A stretch of 64,000 bases of DNA from Gimesia maris (lineage in GTDB: Bacteria > Planctomycetota > Planctomycetia > Planctomycetales > Planctomycetaceae): positions 7,254,001 through 7,318,000 of the forward strand of contig NZ_CP042910.1 in the NCBI RefSeq assembly GCF_008298035.1, written 5' to 3'. Positions 27,522-37,888 of the stretch are shown here, piece by piece; positions within the stretch are counted from its first letter, which is position 1, and every line of letters begins with the position of its first letter. A model generated the notes under the pieces. That model made no database searches, was not told the origin of the DNA, and worked only from the letters and a program-made list of their open reading frames with translations. The position numbers were made by a program, and so were the translations under genes.

Positions 27522-28731
27522 CGTATCTGATGTTCTCAGGTTCGACACCCAGATCATCCAGCATGTTTCGCACGGCGGAAAGCATCATTGGCGGACCACA
27601 GATGTAGTACTCGCAATCTTCCGGTGCAGGATGTTTGCTCAGATATTCGTTGAGGAGCACCTGATGGATAAAACCTTCCAGTCCTGTCCAGTTGTCTTCC
27701 GGCATCGGATCGGAGAGAGCAATGTGCATTTTGAAGTTCGGAAATTCTTTTTCAATCGCACGGAACTCATCTTCATAGAACATTTCCCGCATACTGCGGG
27801 CACCGTACCAGTAAGAAACTTTCCGGTTGGTTTTGCGTTCTTTGAACAGTTCGTAAATATGGGATCGCAGCGGAGCCATACCGGCACCACCACCGATGTA
27901 GATCATCTCGGCATCGGTATCTGCGATGAAGAATTCTCCGTAAGGACCGGAAATCGTGACTTCATCACCGGGCTTCAGGTTGAAGATGTAAGAAGACATT
28001 TTACCCGGAGGTGTACCTTCGGGTGAGCGTGGTGGCGGGGAAGCGACACGCACGTTCAACATGATAATCCCTTTTTCGCCGGGATAGTTGGCCATGGAAT
28101 AGGCACGAATTGTTTCTTCATCTACCTTGGATTCGAAACGCCACAGATTGAACTTATCCCAGTCCTCTTTATATTCTTCAGGAATATCAAATTCACTGTA
28201 TTTCAGATGGTGTGGCGGTGCTTCGATCTGGATGAAACCACCGGCTTTGAAAGCAACATCTTCGCCTTCGGGCAGTTCCAGGACCAGTTCTTTAATGAAG
28301 GTCGCAACGTTATCGTTAGACCGCACTTTGCAGACCCACTTTTTGGTTTCGAAGACTTCAGGCGGCACTTCGATATCCATGTCTGTCTTGACCGGCACCT
28401 GGCAGGAAAGACGACAGCCTTCGCGGACTTCGCGATTATTGAAGTGGGAACGCTCGGTCGGCAGGATATCACCACCACCCTGCAGGACTTTCACTTCACA
28501 CTGGGCACAGGTTCCACCACCGCCACAGGCAGAGGAAACAAAGATCTGATTTTCAGCCAGCGCGTTTAAGAGCTTTCCGCCCGCGGGGACTTCGATCTTT
28601 TTCTGCTCATTGACCGTGATCGTGATATTCCCGGAGGCAACCAGCTTCGATTTTGCAATCAGAATAATGGCGACCAGGGCAAGCACGATGCCCGTGAACA
28701 TAATAACGCCAAAGAGAATTTCTATAACCAT
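27508..28731 (-). CDS. nqrF: Na+-NQR subunit F (NADH-binding, [2Fe-2S])
   Basis: Entry point for electrons from NADH, 407 residues. One N-terminal membrane helix (about 1-27) is followed by a plant-type ferredoxin domain with [13 protein letters not shown] and the later CRLSC ligand, then an FAD-binding domain ([17 protein letters not shown]) and an NADH-binding domain ([15 protein letters not shown] and C-terminal YYICGPPMM). The length and domain order match NqrF. It is followed by apbE with an overlap. Confidence 0.96.
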   Translation of the reverse strand: MVIEILFGVIMFTGIVLALVAIILIAKSKLVASGNITITVNEQKKIEVPAGGKLLNALAENQIFVSSACGGGGTCAQCEVKVLQGGGDILPTERSHFNNREVREGCRLSCQVPVKTDMDIEVPPEVFETKKWVCKVRSNDNVATFIKELVLELPEGEDVAFKAGGFIQIEAPPHHLKYSEFDIPEEYKEDWDKFNLWRFESKVDEETIRAYSMANYPGEKGIIMLNVRVASPPPRSPEGTPPGKMSSYIFNLKPGDEVTISGPYGEFFIADTDAEMIYIGGGAGMAPLRSHIYELFKERKTNRKVSYWYGARSMREMFYEDEFRAIEKEFPNFKMHIALSDPMPEDNWTGLEGFIHQVLLNEYLSKHPAPEDCEYYICGPPMMLSAVRNMLDDLGVEPENIRYDDFG

Positions 28732-28776
28732 GATTTAACGTCGACCGCTCTAAAAAGTCAGTAATCTAGTGAAGTC

Positions 28777-29388
28777 TTACAGTTGGATACCGGAGAAAGC
28801 CATAAAGGCCATCGCCATCAGGCCCACGGTAATGAATGTAATACCCAGTCCGCGTAACCCCGGTGGTACATCACTGTATTTCATTTTTTCGCGAACGCCT
28901 GCGAGAGCCACAATCGCCAGTGCCCAGCCGACACCGGAACCAAAACCAAATACGCAGCTTTCGGGGAAGTTGTAATCCCGTTCGACCATAAACAGGGTTC
29001 CCCCCAGGATGGCACAGTTCACGGTAATCAGCGGGAGAAAAATCCCCAGCGAGTTATATAGTGCCGGAAAGTAACGATCCAGGGTCATTTCCAGAATCTG
29101 TACCATCGCTGCAATCACGCCGATATAGCAGATCAGACCGACGAAGGTCAGATCCACATTCGGATAACCGGCCCAGGCCAGCGCCCCTTTTTTCAGCAGA
29201 TGCTGAAAGATGATATTGTTGACAGGTACGGTGATGGTTTGAATCACAACAACAGCGATCCCCAACCCGAAGGCCGTTTTCACGTTTTTGGAAACCGCCA
29301 GGAAGGTACACATCCCGAGGAAGAAGGCCAAAGCCAGGTTCTCAACGAAGAGACATTTAATAAACAGGCTCAGATAATGTTCCAACAT
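28777..29388 (-). CDS. nqrE: Na+-NQR subunit E
   Basis: A 203-residue membrane subunit with six helices. The conserved cysteines MCTFLAVS (about residue 26) and VNCAILGG (about residue 120) correspond to ligands of the intramembrane iron centre shared with NqrD. The [17 protein letters not shown] and [13 protein letters not shown] segments are typical. It begins one base upstream of nqrD's neighbour boundary, i.e. tightly packed in the operon. Confidence 0.95.
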   Translation of the reverse strand: MLEHYLSLFIKCLFVENLALAFFLGMCTFLAVSKNVKTAFGLGIAVVVIQTITVPVNNIIFQHLLKKGALAWAGYPNVDLTFVGLICYIGVIAAMVQILEMTLDRYFPALYNSLGIFLPLITVNCAILGGTLFMVERDYNFPESCVFGFGSGVGWALAIVALAGVREKMKYSDVPPGLRGLGITFITVGLMAMAFMAFSGIQL

Positions 29389-29389
29389 G

Positions 29390-30013
<624 letters not shown>

Positions 30014-30015
30014 TA

Positions 30016-30816
30016 TTACTTTTCCTCCTTTTCTCGAACGCGTTCGAGATAAGGCTTAAACCCTAAATCACCCAGCCAGAACTCCAGCAGGTGTGAGACG
30101 CCGCGCGAGGTAATCGTTGCTCCGGACAGGCCATCTACTTCATGAATGGCATTCGGAGACTCCGGATTGACCGTCCCCTTGATCACTTCAAGATCAGGTT
30201 GAAAGTCGTTTGCGTAGGCTTCTTTGCCAATCCATTGTGCTTTCCACTTGGGATTATCAACTTCACCACCGAGCCCCGGTGTTTCGCCATGCTCATAGAA
30301 GGTCAGACCGGCAACAGTAGACAAGTCGGTTTCCAGTGCCAGAAAGCCCCAGAGTGTCGACCAGAGTCCTTTACCCCGAATCGGCAATACGTACTGAGAC
30401 AGCTTTCCATTTTCATCATTGATGAGATACACCCAGGAGTAGTTTTCGCGGCGTTTGATACCGGCCAGATCCTGTGCAGAATCCAACTTCATACTCATCT
30501 TGGGATTATCGGCGGCGGCCTTCTGGTCATATTCCTGTGGATTTGGAAACAGGGCTTTATCGTCGGTGACAACTTCGCCGGTGTTCAAATCGACAATGAT
30601 GCCTTTGACCCGCTCGTCGTAAATTTTTCTCACATCAGCTCCATCCCCGGGCTTAACCAGTCCGGCTGCGGAGAGAATGTTTTTTTTACGCTCGTTTTCT
30701 TTATTCAGTTCCTGCTTGCTGCGCAGTCCGACCGCAGCCCCGGAAACGAGAATTGAGCAGGCCACACACAACGCGGCCGACACCATAAATGTGAATCCTA
30801 TTGAATCACGCGACAT
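30016..30816 (-). CDS. nqrC: Na+-NQR subunit C (covalent FMN)
   Basis: A 266-residue subunit with one membrane helix (about 8-30) and a periplasmic flavin domain. The flavinylation motif DGLSGATIT places the FMN-bearing Thr at residue 234. I choose the ATG at 30816 giving [18 protein letters not shown], which matches NqrC N-termini and has GAAGG 10 bases upstream; the longer in-frame start at 30864 would overlap nqrB by 59 bases. The [10 protein letters not shown] segment is also diagnostic. Confidence 0.95.
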   Translation of the reverse strand: MSRDSIGFTFMVSAALCVACSILVSGAAVGLRSKQELNKENERKKNILSAAGLVKPGDGADVRKIYDERVKGIIVDLNTGEVVTDDKALFPNPQEYDQKAAADNPKMSMKLDSAQDLAGIKRRENYSWVYLINDENGKLSQYVLPIRGKGLWSTLWGFLALETDLSTVAGLTFYEHGETPGLGGEVDNPKWKAQWIGKEAYANDFQPDLEVIKGTVNPESPNAIHEVDGLSGATITSRGVSHLLEFWLGDLGFKPYLERVREKEEK

Positions 30817-32050
30817 TTCGCGCCAACCTTCTTTTAATATTTGCTTGAACAACGTAGTAGTCAATCAGAGGTGCAAAGACATTCCCAAACAGAATGGCCA
30901 ACATAATTCCCTCTGGATACGCCGGATTGACAACCCGAACCAGGATCGTCATACCACCAATCAAAATCCCATAATACCAGCGACCGGTATCGGTCATCGC
31001 TGCAGATACCGGATCGGTCGCCATGAAGACCAGCCCAAAGGCCAGCCCTCCGACTACCAGATGCCATTGGGGAGGCATCGCGAACATGGCATTCGTATTA
31101 CTGCCAATCATGTACAGCAGCAGTGAAAGCCCCATCGAACCAGCAAGTACACCTGCCATCACCCGCCAGGATCCGATGCCGGCCAGAATCAGGAAGGCTG
31201 CCCCCAACAGACAGGCAAAGGTAGAAGTCTCACCCATGGAACCTTGAATCTGCCCCATAAAGGCCTGCATCCAGGAGATTCCCAGACCGCCATCAGCTAC
31301 CGGATTGGTAACGGCTTTCATGCCCACTTCGGGAGTGGCAACTGCCATCTGTCCCAGTGAAGTTGCACCGCTGAAGCCATCGACGGCGGTCCAGACAGTG
31401 TCACCCACGATCTGAGCCGGATAAGCGAAGTATAAAAACGCACGTGCGGTTAAAGCAGGGTTGAGGAAGTTCTTCCCGGTTCCGCCGAATATTTCTTTAC
31501 CAACGACCACACCAAAGCTGATGCCCAGCGCCACCTGCCAGAGTGGTATGGTGGGAGGCAGAGTCAGCGGAAACAACATCCCGGTCACCAGGAAGCCTTC
31601 ATTAATTTCATGGCGACGAATGATACAGAACAGGCCTTCCCAGGCACCACCGACGGCCATACATACAATGTAGACGGGCAGGAAGTAAAGTGCACCATGG
31701 ACCAGATTGGAAACCAGGCTGCTGGCTTCGGGAGCAACGCCGATCGCGGCCATAACGGAACCGCGCCAGCCGGGCACAGTATCGATACCCATGGCGCTCA
31801 TCGCCGAATTAGCCTGATAGCCTGTGTTGTACAGCGCCATGAAAACACACGGCAGCAAAGCCACGATCACCATACTCATCATGCGTTTCAAATCGATGGA
31901 ATCGCGCACGTGGGATGCTTCGTGGGTCACTTCACCCGGAGTATACAGAAACGTATCTTGCGCTTCATAGAGTGGGTAAAGCTTCTCGAACTTACCCCCT
32001 TTATCGAAGAGGGGGTGTACTTTATCAAGAAGATTTCGTAACGGCTTCAT
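30806..32050 (-). CDS. nqrB: Na+-NQR subunit B (covalent FMN, Na+ channel)
   Basis: A 414-residue membrane subunit, almost exactly the usual NqrB length. It has about ten helices, the [20 protein letters not shown] segment and the flavinylation motif DGFSGATS with Thr230 as the FMN site. The ATG at 32050 ([15 protein letters not shown]) is chosen over a longer in-frame start at 32134 because it matches the family. NqrB carries the sodium path of the pump and riboflavin. It overlaps nqrC by 11 bases. Confidence 0.95.
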   Translation of the reverse strand: MKPLRNLLDKVHPLFDKGGKFEKLYPLYEAQDTFLYTPGEVTHEASHVRDSIDLKRMMSMVIVALLPCVFMALYNTGYQANSAMSAMGIDTVPGWRGSVMAAIGVAPEASSLVSNLVHGALYFLPVYIVCMAVGGAWEGLFCIIRRHEINEGFLVTGMLFPLTLPPTIPLWQVALGISFGVVVGKEIFGGTGKNFLNPALTARAFLYFAYPAQIVGDTVWTAVDGFSGATSLGQMAVATPEVGMKAVTNPVADGGLGISWMQAFMGQIQGSMGETSTFACLLGAAFLILAGIGSWRVMAGVLAGSMGLSLLLYMIGSNTNAMFAMPPQWHLVVGGLAFGLVFMATDPVSAAMTDTGRWYYGILIGGMTILVRVVNPAYPEGIMLAILFGNVFAPLIDYYVVQANIKRRLARNVA

Positions 32051-32269
32051 TTCGTGGTATATCTTTCTTGTTTGATGCCCCCGAAACACAGTCTGCCAGG
32101 ACACCACCGGCATTGACCATTTATCGATTGTCAAAAGAAGCCGACCGGCTTCGCACCTGACAACTGGGGTTTACGTCTTTCAATATTTTTTTATCGACCA
32201 GGCAAACAGTCATTCACCTGAAGGCCAGCTCATCCAATTCCGTCAGCACGTTGCCGGGGAGACCTGGAC

Positions 32270-33616
32270 TTAGCCCTCAATTTCAATCGTTGTCAAACTC
32301 TTACGCAATAGAGACCCGTAGTTGTATTTGCCCGGGCAGACAAACGTGCATAACGACAGATCTTCTTCATCAAGCTCCAGGCAGCCCAGTTGTTTTGCCT
32401 GTTCGGTATCTTCTGTAATCAAAGCACGCAGCAGGAATGTTGGCAGGATATCCAGAGGCATCACTTTTTCATAAGTCCCGATGGGAATCATGGCTCGCTT
32501 ACTGCCTTCGGTTGATGTGGTGAACGCAACCTTTTTGCCCTGCCCGATCCAGGACGACGCGAACACGGGAACGACAGAATACTTGTTAAACCCAGGTCCC
32601 ATCCAGCCCAGAAAGTCCCGATGAGTCCCTTCTTTCAGCGCGGTGACCTGCAGAGCATAGCGCCCCAGGTAGGCAAACGGCCCTTGTGCTGTTCGCCCGG
32701 AAAGTGCGGAACCGGAAATCAGGCGATCCATATCCCCCTCCAGGTTGCCTTCGACCAGGTCGTTGATATTAGCACCGAGGACGGTTCTGACCAGTTTCGG
32801 TTCTTTCACGACGGGACCTGCAATTGAGATCACACGTTCAGAGGACAGTTGACCGGTGGCAAACAGTTTTCCAATCGCAATCACATCCTGATAGTTGATA
32901 TACCAGACGGTTTTCTTTTCGCTGACGGGATCCAGAAAGTGAATGTGTGTGCCAACCAGACCGGCGGGATGGGGGCCGCCAAATTCTTCAACGGTGACAA
33001 AATCCTGTTCCACACCAGGCAGATTCGTTCCGGGAGCTTTACAGAGGAACAGCTTGCCTGCGGTCAGAGACTTCAAAACCTGCAGACCCTGTGTGAATGA
33101 CCGGGGTTCTTCACTTAACACCACTTCGGGAGGCGGTGCCAGCGGGTTGGTATCGATGGCAGTAACAAAAATGGAATGCGGAGTGGTTTCCGGCGAAGGG
33201 ACGCGACTGTAAGGCCGGGTTCGCAGACTGGTCCACAGACCAGACTTCAGCAGATTGTCCTGTACCTGCTCGCGTGTCAGGCTGGTGAGATCACCTTCTC
33301 CGTACGAAGTGAAAGTTTCTTCTTCGTCGCCTTCCACCTCGATCACCATCGACTGAAAAGCGCGTTTGGCACCACGATTGATTTCGGTGACCTTCCCGGC
33401 GACCGGTGCGGTAAAGAGGACCCCTTCGGTCTTTTTATCGCTGAAAAGCAGCTGGCCTTTTTTTACGGTGTCGCCCACTTCAACAAGCAGCGTGGGTTTC
33501 ATACCAATATAATCAGGGCCAATCAAAGCAACTGATCGAACTGCCGGCCCGTTTTCGATCAAAGCAGAAGGCACGCCTGCGATTGGCAGATCCAGCCCTT
33601 TTTTAATAGTAATCAT
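32270..33616 (-). CDS. nqrA: Na+-NQR subunit A
   Basis: Cytoplasmic subunit of 448 residues and first gene of the nqr operon. It shows [13 protein letters not shown], the lipoyl-like [14 protein letters not shown] and [21 protein letters not shown], and the C-terminal [22 protein letters not shown]. NqrA takes part in quinone binding in the complex. A 219-base gap separates it from nqrB, larger than the other spacings in the operon. Confidence 0.95.
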   Translation of the reverse strand: MITIKKGLDLPIAGVPSALIENGPAVRSVALIGPDYIGMKPTLLVEVGDTVKKGQLLFSDKKTEGVLFTAPVAGKVTEINRGAKRAFQSMVIEVEGDEEETFTSYGEGDLTSLTREQVQDNLLKSGLWTSLRTRPYSRVPSPETTPHSIFVTAIDTNPLAPPPEVVLSEEPRSFTQGLQVLKSLTAGKLFLCKAPGTNLPGVEQDFVTVEEFGGPHPAGLVGTHIHFLDPVSEKKTVWYINYQDVIAIGKLFATGQLSSERVISIAGPVVKEPKLVRTVLGANINDLVEGNLEGDMDRLISGSALSGRTAQGPFAYLGRYALQVTALKEGTHRDFLGWMGPGFNKYSVVPVFASSWIGQGKKVAFTTSTEGSKRAMIPIGTYEKVMPLDILPTFLLRALITEDTEQAKQLGCLELDEEDLSLCTFVCPGKYNYGSLLRKSLTTIEIEG

Positions 33617-33901
33617 TGAATTATGAACCTGAATATCACGAGTTTTCTCGTTTGACTCGCCTGATGTGGTTTAAAAAACCAACGGAACGCTGTTCAAAAC
33701 ACGACAGACATTCTGAAGTTCTCTGTATCTCGATATCTTTATAGGCGCAACACGACTCTTTGCCCAAGAATTCGCGGCTATTTTACACAGATCCCCCCCT
33801 TTTTGTAGTGAAAGCAAGGTACAAAATAGATCATTTTCGATTCTGCATCAGAAAATTTCGATTCGTAGTTTAAACTCACGCGTTTTCCTTGATTCCCATT
33901 A

Positions 33902-33949
33902 GTGAGAACCGGCAAGAGGAGCGCTCATTTCCATCTCGCCGGTACTCAC
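33902..33949. repeat. Inverted repeat upstream of nqrA
   Basis: GTGAGAACCGGC (33902-33913) pairs with GCCGGTACTCAC (33938-33949), 11 of 12 positions, around a 24-base loop. No T-run follows on either strand, so it is not a simple terminator; it lies about 290 bases upstream of nqrA. The role is unknown. Confidence 0.5.
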
Positions 33950-33989
33950 CGGGTAACCAGACCACCCTCAGGAGCTACGTGGTCGGCAT

Positions 33990-34026
33990 AAAAAAACCAC
34001 CTGAAAGCATGAGTGCTTCCAGGTGG
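33990..34026 (-). terminator. Intrinsic terminator after the Gfo/Idh-DUF1080 gene
   Basis: On the minus strand a 13-bp stem (CCACCTGGAAGCA with TGCTTTCAGGTGG, one G-U) encloses a four-base loop and is directly followed by a seven-base T-run. It ends 40 bases after the stop at 34067. Confidence 0.85.
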
Positions 34027-34066
34027 CAGGTAACTGTTTTAATTTTTACTAATCTTATATTTCGGC

Positions 34067-35749
34067 TTACAGCTCAAGCAACTTTACATTCTTATACCAG
34101 ACTTTGTGCCCGTGATCTTGAAATCCCAGATAACCTTTACGGGGGAAGTCCTTGACGGCGTCTTTGAATTTGTGACTTGAACCATCGAGTCGTTTTCCCG
34201 GTTCGGTCCATTCGTCTGCATTCAGCTTCGCCACAACTTTACCATTGACGGCGACTGAGACATGCGGTCCTTGACAGGTGATCTCGAGATTCGTCCACTC
34301 ACCCGGTTTGCTGGCACGATTCACGGAAGGAGCGACCAGATCGTAGATCGCACCAAAGTCGTGCATGCCCGTTCCATCTCCCGTGAGCACCTGTGCTTCA
34401 AATCCAGTCTGCACCGGATTCTTGAGATCACCCACCCGGAAGAAAATTCCCGAGTTACATTCTTCAGGCATCTTCACGTCACATTTGAATTTAAAATCGG
34501 CAAAGGGCTTATCATACACGATCAGGTAGCCACCTGACTTGTAAGGTACCAGGGCACCATCTTCAATGGGAGCCGCAATCGGTTTGCCGTTATTGCATTT
34601 CCAGCCGGAGTAATCTTTGCCGTTGAACAGCAGTTTCCAGCCCGCTTCTTTTTCCGCTGAAGTCAGAGTGTTGTCGGGAGCACTACTGCCCGTGTCTGCC
34701 AGATCCAGTTTCGCCAGCTTGGCATGTGCTTCTTTTTCTGCTTTTTCATAGACGCTGGCCAGAGTGACTTCGGCTCCGCCCTGGCGTTTACTTTCATCAG
34801 CGGCTTCCATGAAGCTGTAAATCTCAAGTGTTTCTTCAGGGCTGACGGGGGCTTTGCCGGACCGGAAAAACTTGGCAATCTCTACCAGTAAAGGCTTATA
34901 TCCATCATATCCGCCCACGGCGACTTCCCCATTTTCCCCGACAGCGGTTCCGCCGTAACCTTTGGGAGTCCCTTTGCGGACGCCGGCGAAATGACCTTCC
35001 CGTCCGCCAGACCATTTGCCGGCCACTTCATCACGGTCGGCATTGCTGACGGTGCGTTTGACAGACTGACAGCCGGGCCCCATTACGGTAAACAGGGTTT
35101 CGACGCCGTGAATTCCGTACCAGAACAGATCGGGGTGCGTCGCTTCCAGTGAGCAGGGGCTGTGTGTACTGCATTTGGTGATCTTGCCTTCTTCTCCGTT
35201 TCTCAGACGCTGTGCGCCTTTGGCAAACCGCAGTGAAGAGGAAGAAAACATCGGCGTATTATATTTTTCAGACAGTTCATACAAGGCGATGGCATCGACG
35301 AGTGAACCTGCTACCGGTTTATCAATGAAGAGCGGCTTGCCGGCCTGAAGCACGGGAATCGCCTGTTCGAGGTGTGGACGACCATCGTTGGTTTCCAGAA
35401 AAACCACATCGACTTTCTTCAACAGTTCATCGATGGAAGGCACGATTTCCACGCCCATCTCTTTAACCTGTTCGATGTATCCGGGAACCCGGTCCACGCT
35501 GGATGCGATGTCAGGACTCCCTTTGGGGTAGGCGGCGACCACACGAATCCCCGCCAGGTCACCTTCGGGAGTTCCGGTATTCAGCAACTTCGTAAAGGCG
35601 ATCACATGCGAGGTATCCAGACCTATGATTCCGGCCTTCAACTCTTTTTTCGCTTCAGCCGCGGTTAATGGACCTGAACAGACGACTGCCAGCAAGAGTA
35701 TTGAAAATAGCGATCGGCTCATTAGCCGCATGATAGATCCTGAGTTCAT
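34067..35749 (-). CDS. Gfo/Idh/MocA-type oxidoreductase fused to DUF1080
   Basis: A 560-residue exported protein with a signal peptide (about 10-31, SLFSILLLAVVCSGPLTAAE), an N-terminal Rossmann dehydrogenase-like domain (about 35-330, KAGIIGLDTSHVIAFTKLL, FLETNDGRPHLEQAIPVL, LFIDKPVAGSL) and a C-terminal DUF1080 domain (about 365-560, AGWKLLFNGKDYSGWKC, NSGIFFRVGD, GYLGFQDHG). DUF1080 proteins include 3-keto-disaccharide hydrolases, and Gfo/Idh proteins act on sugar derivatives, so a combined role in polysaccharide breakdown is plausible. I start at the ATG at 35749, preceded by GAGGAACATT; the longer start would be TTG. Confidence 0.88.
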   Translation of the reverse strand: MNSGSIMRLMSRSLFSILLLAVVCSGPLTAAEAKKELKAGIIGLDTSHVIAFTKLLNTGTPEGDLAGIRVVAAYPKGSPDIASSVDRVPGYIEQVKEMGVEIVPSIDELLKKVDVVFLETNDGRPHLEQAIPVLQAGKPLFIDKPVAGSLVDAIALYELSEKYNTPMFSSSSLRFAKGAQRLRNGEEGKITKCSTHSPCSLEATHPDLFWYGIHGVETLFTVMGPGCQSVKRTVSNADRDEVAGKWSGGREGHFAGVRKGTPKGYGGTAVGENGEVAVGGYDGYKPLLVEIAKFFRSGKAPVSPEETLEIYSFMEAADESKRQGGAEVTLASVYEKAEKEAHAKLAKLDLADTGSSAPDNTLTSAEKEAGWKLLFNGKDYSGWKCNNGKPIAAPIEDGALVPYKSGGYLIVYDKPFADFKFKCDVKMPEECNSGIFFRVGDLKNPVQTGFEAQVLTGDGTGMHDFGAIYDLVAPSVNRASKPGEWTNLEITCQGPHVSVAVNGKVVAKLNADEWTEPGKRLDGSSHKFKDAVKDFPRKGYLGFQDHGHKVWYKNVKLLEL

Positions 35750-35955
35750 AATGTTCCTCAATCAAGTGTGACAGGTAAGCGGTCAGGGAAAATGGCAGGT
35801 AAAACAGACTCGCACTATATATAATGTGAAATGCCTGCTTTTGATTTCCTTATGAATGTTTATAAATTCGATTATTGCAGACTCAATACCGCAAATGCAA
35901 TCAAACAAACCGATCGTGAGGGAAAAAACCCTGTTTCTGATTCCTGAAGTCAGGA

Positions 35956-37431
35956 TCAGTCAGCATAATCTTTGCCGTTCAGACTATCGACCACGGAATG
36001 CTGCCAGTCTGCTAAAGCGGCTTTCATCTTCTTCAACCTCTGGGGATCGACCTGGGACAGATCCTGTTTTTCTGCAGGATCTTTCACCAGATCATAAAGT
36101 GTATATCTGGGTTTCCCCCGTTTGGTTTCCATTTTCAACAGTTTGAAATTGCCGTCGACCAGAGCCGCTGCGCCCGGCAATTTGTCTTTGGGATACTGTG
36201 TCTTCAGGCTGCCGGCGTCAGCATCCGGCGCGGGACCTTTGGGGTTGGGGTGCCCCGGTGACTGCTGCTTCTGCAGCGCCAATAAGATATCGGTACTGCG
36301 TTTAGGGTGTCCTTTCTCCGGATAGGTCCAGAAGCCCATTGGCCTGCCTCGCGCTGTCATCTGCCCTTCAATTAATGGAAGCAGACTGACACCATCCAGC
36401 TGAGGCTGATGCGAAACTTTCGCGCCGGTCATTGCCAGGACGGTGGGATAAATATCGATCGTACCACAGGGCACATTTGAAACCTCCGGTTTTTTGATGA
36501 CGGCAGGCCACTCAATGAGAGAAGGCACACGGACGCCGCCCTCCCAGAGATTCCCCTTGAAACCTGCCAGACCGCCGGTCGCCTGAGAGCGTGCCTCTTC
36601 AGTCTTGAACTGCGGAGGCCGCGGCCCGTTATCACTGGTAAACCAGAGTAGAGTATTTTCCGCCAGCCCCAGATCTCGCAGTTGACTCCGCAAATGTCCC
36701 ATGGCCCGATCCACGCCGCTGATCTCACCAAAATAATTTTGAAAGTTGGGTTTCTGGTCTGGATACAGGTCTTTCAATTCAGAGACCGCTTCGTGAGGCG
36801 TATGTGGATTTCCGAACCAGATCACCGCGAGAAACGGTTTTTTATCCTTGTCAGCCTGCTTAATGAAATCCAGCGCCGCGTCGACGGTTACGCGTGAGCT
36901 TTCCCCTTTAAGCTGTTTGACAACGCCATTGTGGCTCATATAGGGATCATTTTCGTAAAAGTTGGGGCTGGAGACCCATTCGTCGAACCCACTGTTGCCG
37001 GGAGAAACCGGGCTGTTCGACTGGACAGAACCCAGGTGCCATTTCCCAAAATGTCCGGTGGTATAACCGACAGACTTCACTGCTTCGGCGACGGTGACTT
37101 CCTGAGGTCTGAGAGTATGGCCCCAACTGAAGCAGGCAAAACGGTTGGGATGTCTGCCTGTCAGGAAGCTGCCTCGGGTGGGGGAGCAGACTGGTGCAGC
37201 CGCATAAAAGCGGTCCAGCCTCAAGCTGCTGGCAGCCATTTCATCCAGGTGGGGTGTCTTCAGAATGGGATGTCCCATAAAGCCGGTTTCCCCCCAGCCC
37301 TGGTCATCGGTCATACATAAGATGATATTTGGTCGCGTGGATTGCTGCTCTGCCGCATGCAGCAGGGAACCCGATCCCGTCAAACAGCATGCCAGCAGGA
37401 GAGGGATAAAAAATCGAAGTTGAAATTTCAT
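35956..37431 (-). CDS. Arylsulfatase-type sulfatase (secreted)
   Basis: A 491-residue sulfatase with a signal peptide (about 1-26). The catalytic formylglycine motif is CSPTR in AAPVCSPTRGSFLTGRHP (about 82-98), preceded by the metal ligands in LCMTDDQGWGETG. Later metal/substrate residues appear in FTSDNGPRPP and GKWHLGS. It needs a formylglycine-generating enzyme, not present in this window. Planctomycetes carry many sulfatases for marine sulfated polysaccharides; the substrate cannot be told from the sequence. The stop codon overlaps a small hairpin (35938-35960) that precedes a T-run, a possible weak terminator. Confidence 0.92.
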   Translation of the reverse strand: MKFQLRFFIPLLLACCLTGSGSLLHAAEQQSTRPNIILCMTDDQGWGETGFMGHPILKTPHLDEMAASSLRLDRFYAAAPVCSPTRGSFLTGRHPNRFACFSWGHTLRPQEVTVAEAVKSVGYTTGHFGKWHLGSVQSNSPVSPGNSGFDEWVSSPNFYENDPYMSHNGVVKQLKGESSRVTVDAALDFIKQADKDKKPFLAVIWFGNPHTPHEAVSELKDLYPDQKPNFQNYFGEISGVDRAMGHLRSQLRDLGLAENTLLWFTSDNGPRPPQFKTEEARSQATGGLAGFKGNLWEGGVRVPSLIEWPAVIKKPEVSNVPCGTIDIYPTVLAMTGAKVSHQPQLDGVSLLPLIEGQMTARGRPMGFWTYPEKGHPKRSTDILLALQKQQSPGHPNPKGPAPDADAGSLKTQYPKDKLPGAAALVDGNFKLLKMETKRGKPRYTLYDLVKDPAEKQDLSQVDPQRLKKMKAALADWQHSVVDSLNGKDYAD

Positions 37432-37888
37432 TTCAGGCCTCGGAGATGAAGTAATTTCGCAGAAAATACGTAGGGCGTAATCATTTCATCCTGTCCCAAA
37501 TCCGTTGGTGCGCCAAGGAATTTTGGTCGCTGCAACGAATATTTCCTGAAAGTTCCTGCAACAGACTCAGGCCCCAGGCTCCGCGACTACCTGCTTTTCC
37601 CGTCCAGAATGCAGGCGCCATTCTCCGGAAACACAGCGACTTCTGCTTCAAAATGGCCTTGGGAGCGTTCTGATTTGGCCGCTTCTTGATTGCATCACTC
37701 CGGCCTGCTCGGCTATACTTCCCGGTGTGCAGCTGACCTTCCTCTGACCTGACTTCGAGTGCTCCCTGTCAAAGCAGGATCGTGTTGCGTCTGGAGGCAA
37801 TCATTGAGGAATGACTTCCACGTAACTCCTGATCATCTGAATCGACTGCCACCAGAAATCAATCCAGAACAGAGGAACATGACCCGGT
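37432..37888. other. Divergent intergenic region, sulfatase and ROK kinase
   Basis: A 457-base spacer between divergent genes. A candidate promoter for the ROK kinase is at 37690-37719; I saw no repeat, terminator or small gene in the rest. Confidence 0.45.
37690..37719 (+). promoter_or_regulatory. Candidate sigma-70 promoter for the ROK kinase
   Basis: TTGCAT (37690-37695) and TATACT (37714-37719) are separated by 18 bases, each matching consensus at four or five of six positions, 170 bases upstream of the ROK start. Confidence 0.35.

Larger units (their letters stand above)
33617..34066. other. Upstream region of the nqr operon
   Basis: A 450-base spacer with the terminator of the upstream gene (33990-34026) and a long imperfect inverted repeat (33902-33949). 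The remaining part (33617-33900) is the probable nqr promoter/leader, but I could not fix a promoter and do not recognise a known riboswitch. Confidence 0.5.

Noticed and set aside
27478-28569. Plus-strand ORFs of 182, 140 and 120 codons
   Set aside because: Antisense to nqrF and apbE, both fully supported by motifs.
33617-33900. Riboswitch or Na+-responsive leader before nqrA
   Set aside because: No known riboswitch consensus is visible by eye; only the inverted repeat further upstream is reported.
35938-35960. Terminator at the sulfatase stop
   Set aside because: The CTGAT-CCTGA/TCAGG-ATCAG hairpin has a very tight loop and overlaps the stop codon; the T-run lies about 10 bases away, so it is mentioned only under the gene.
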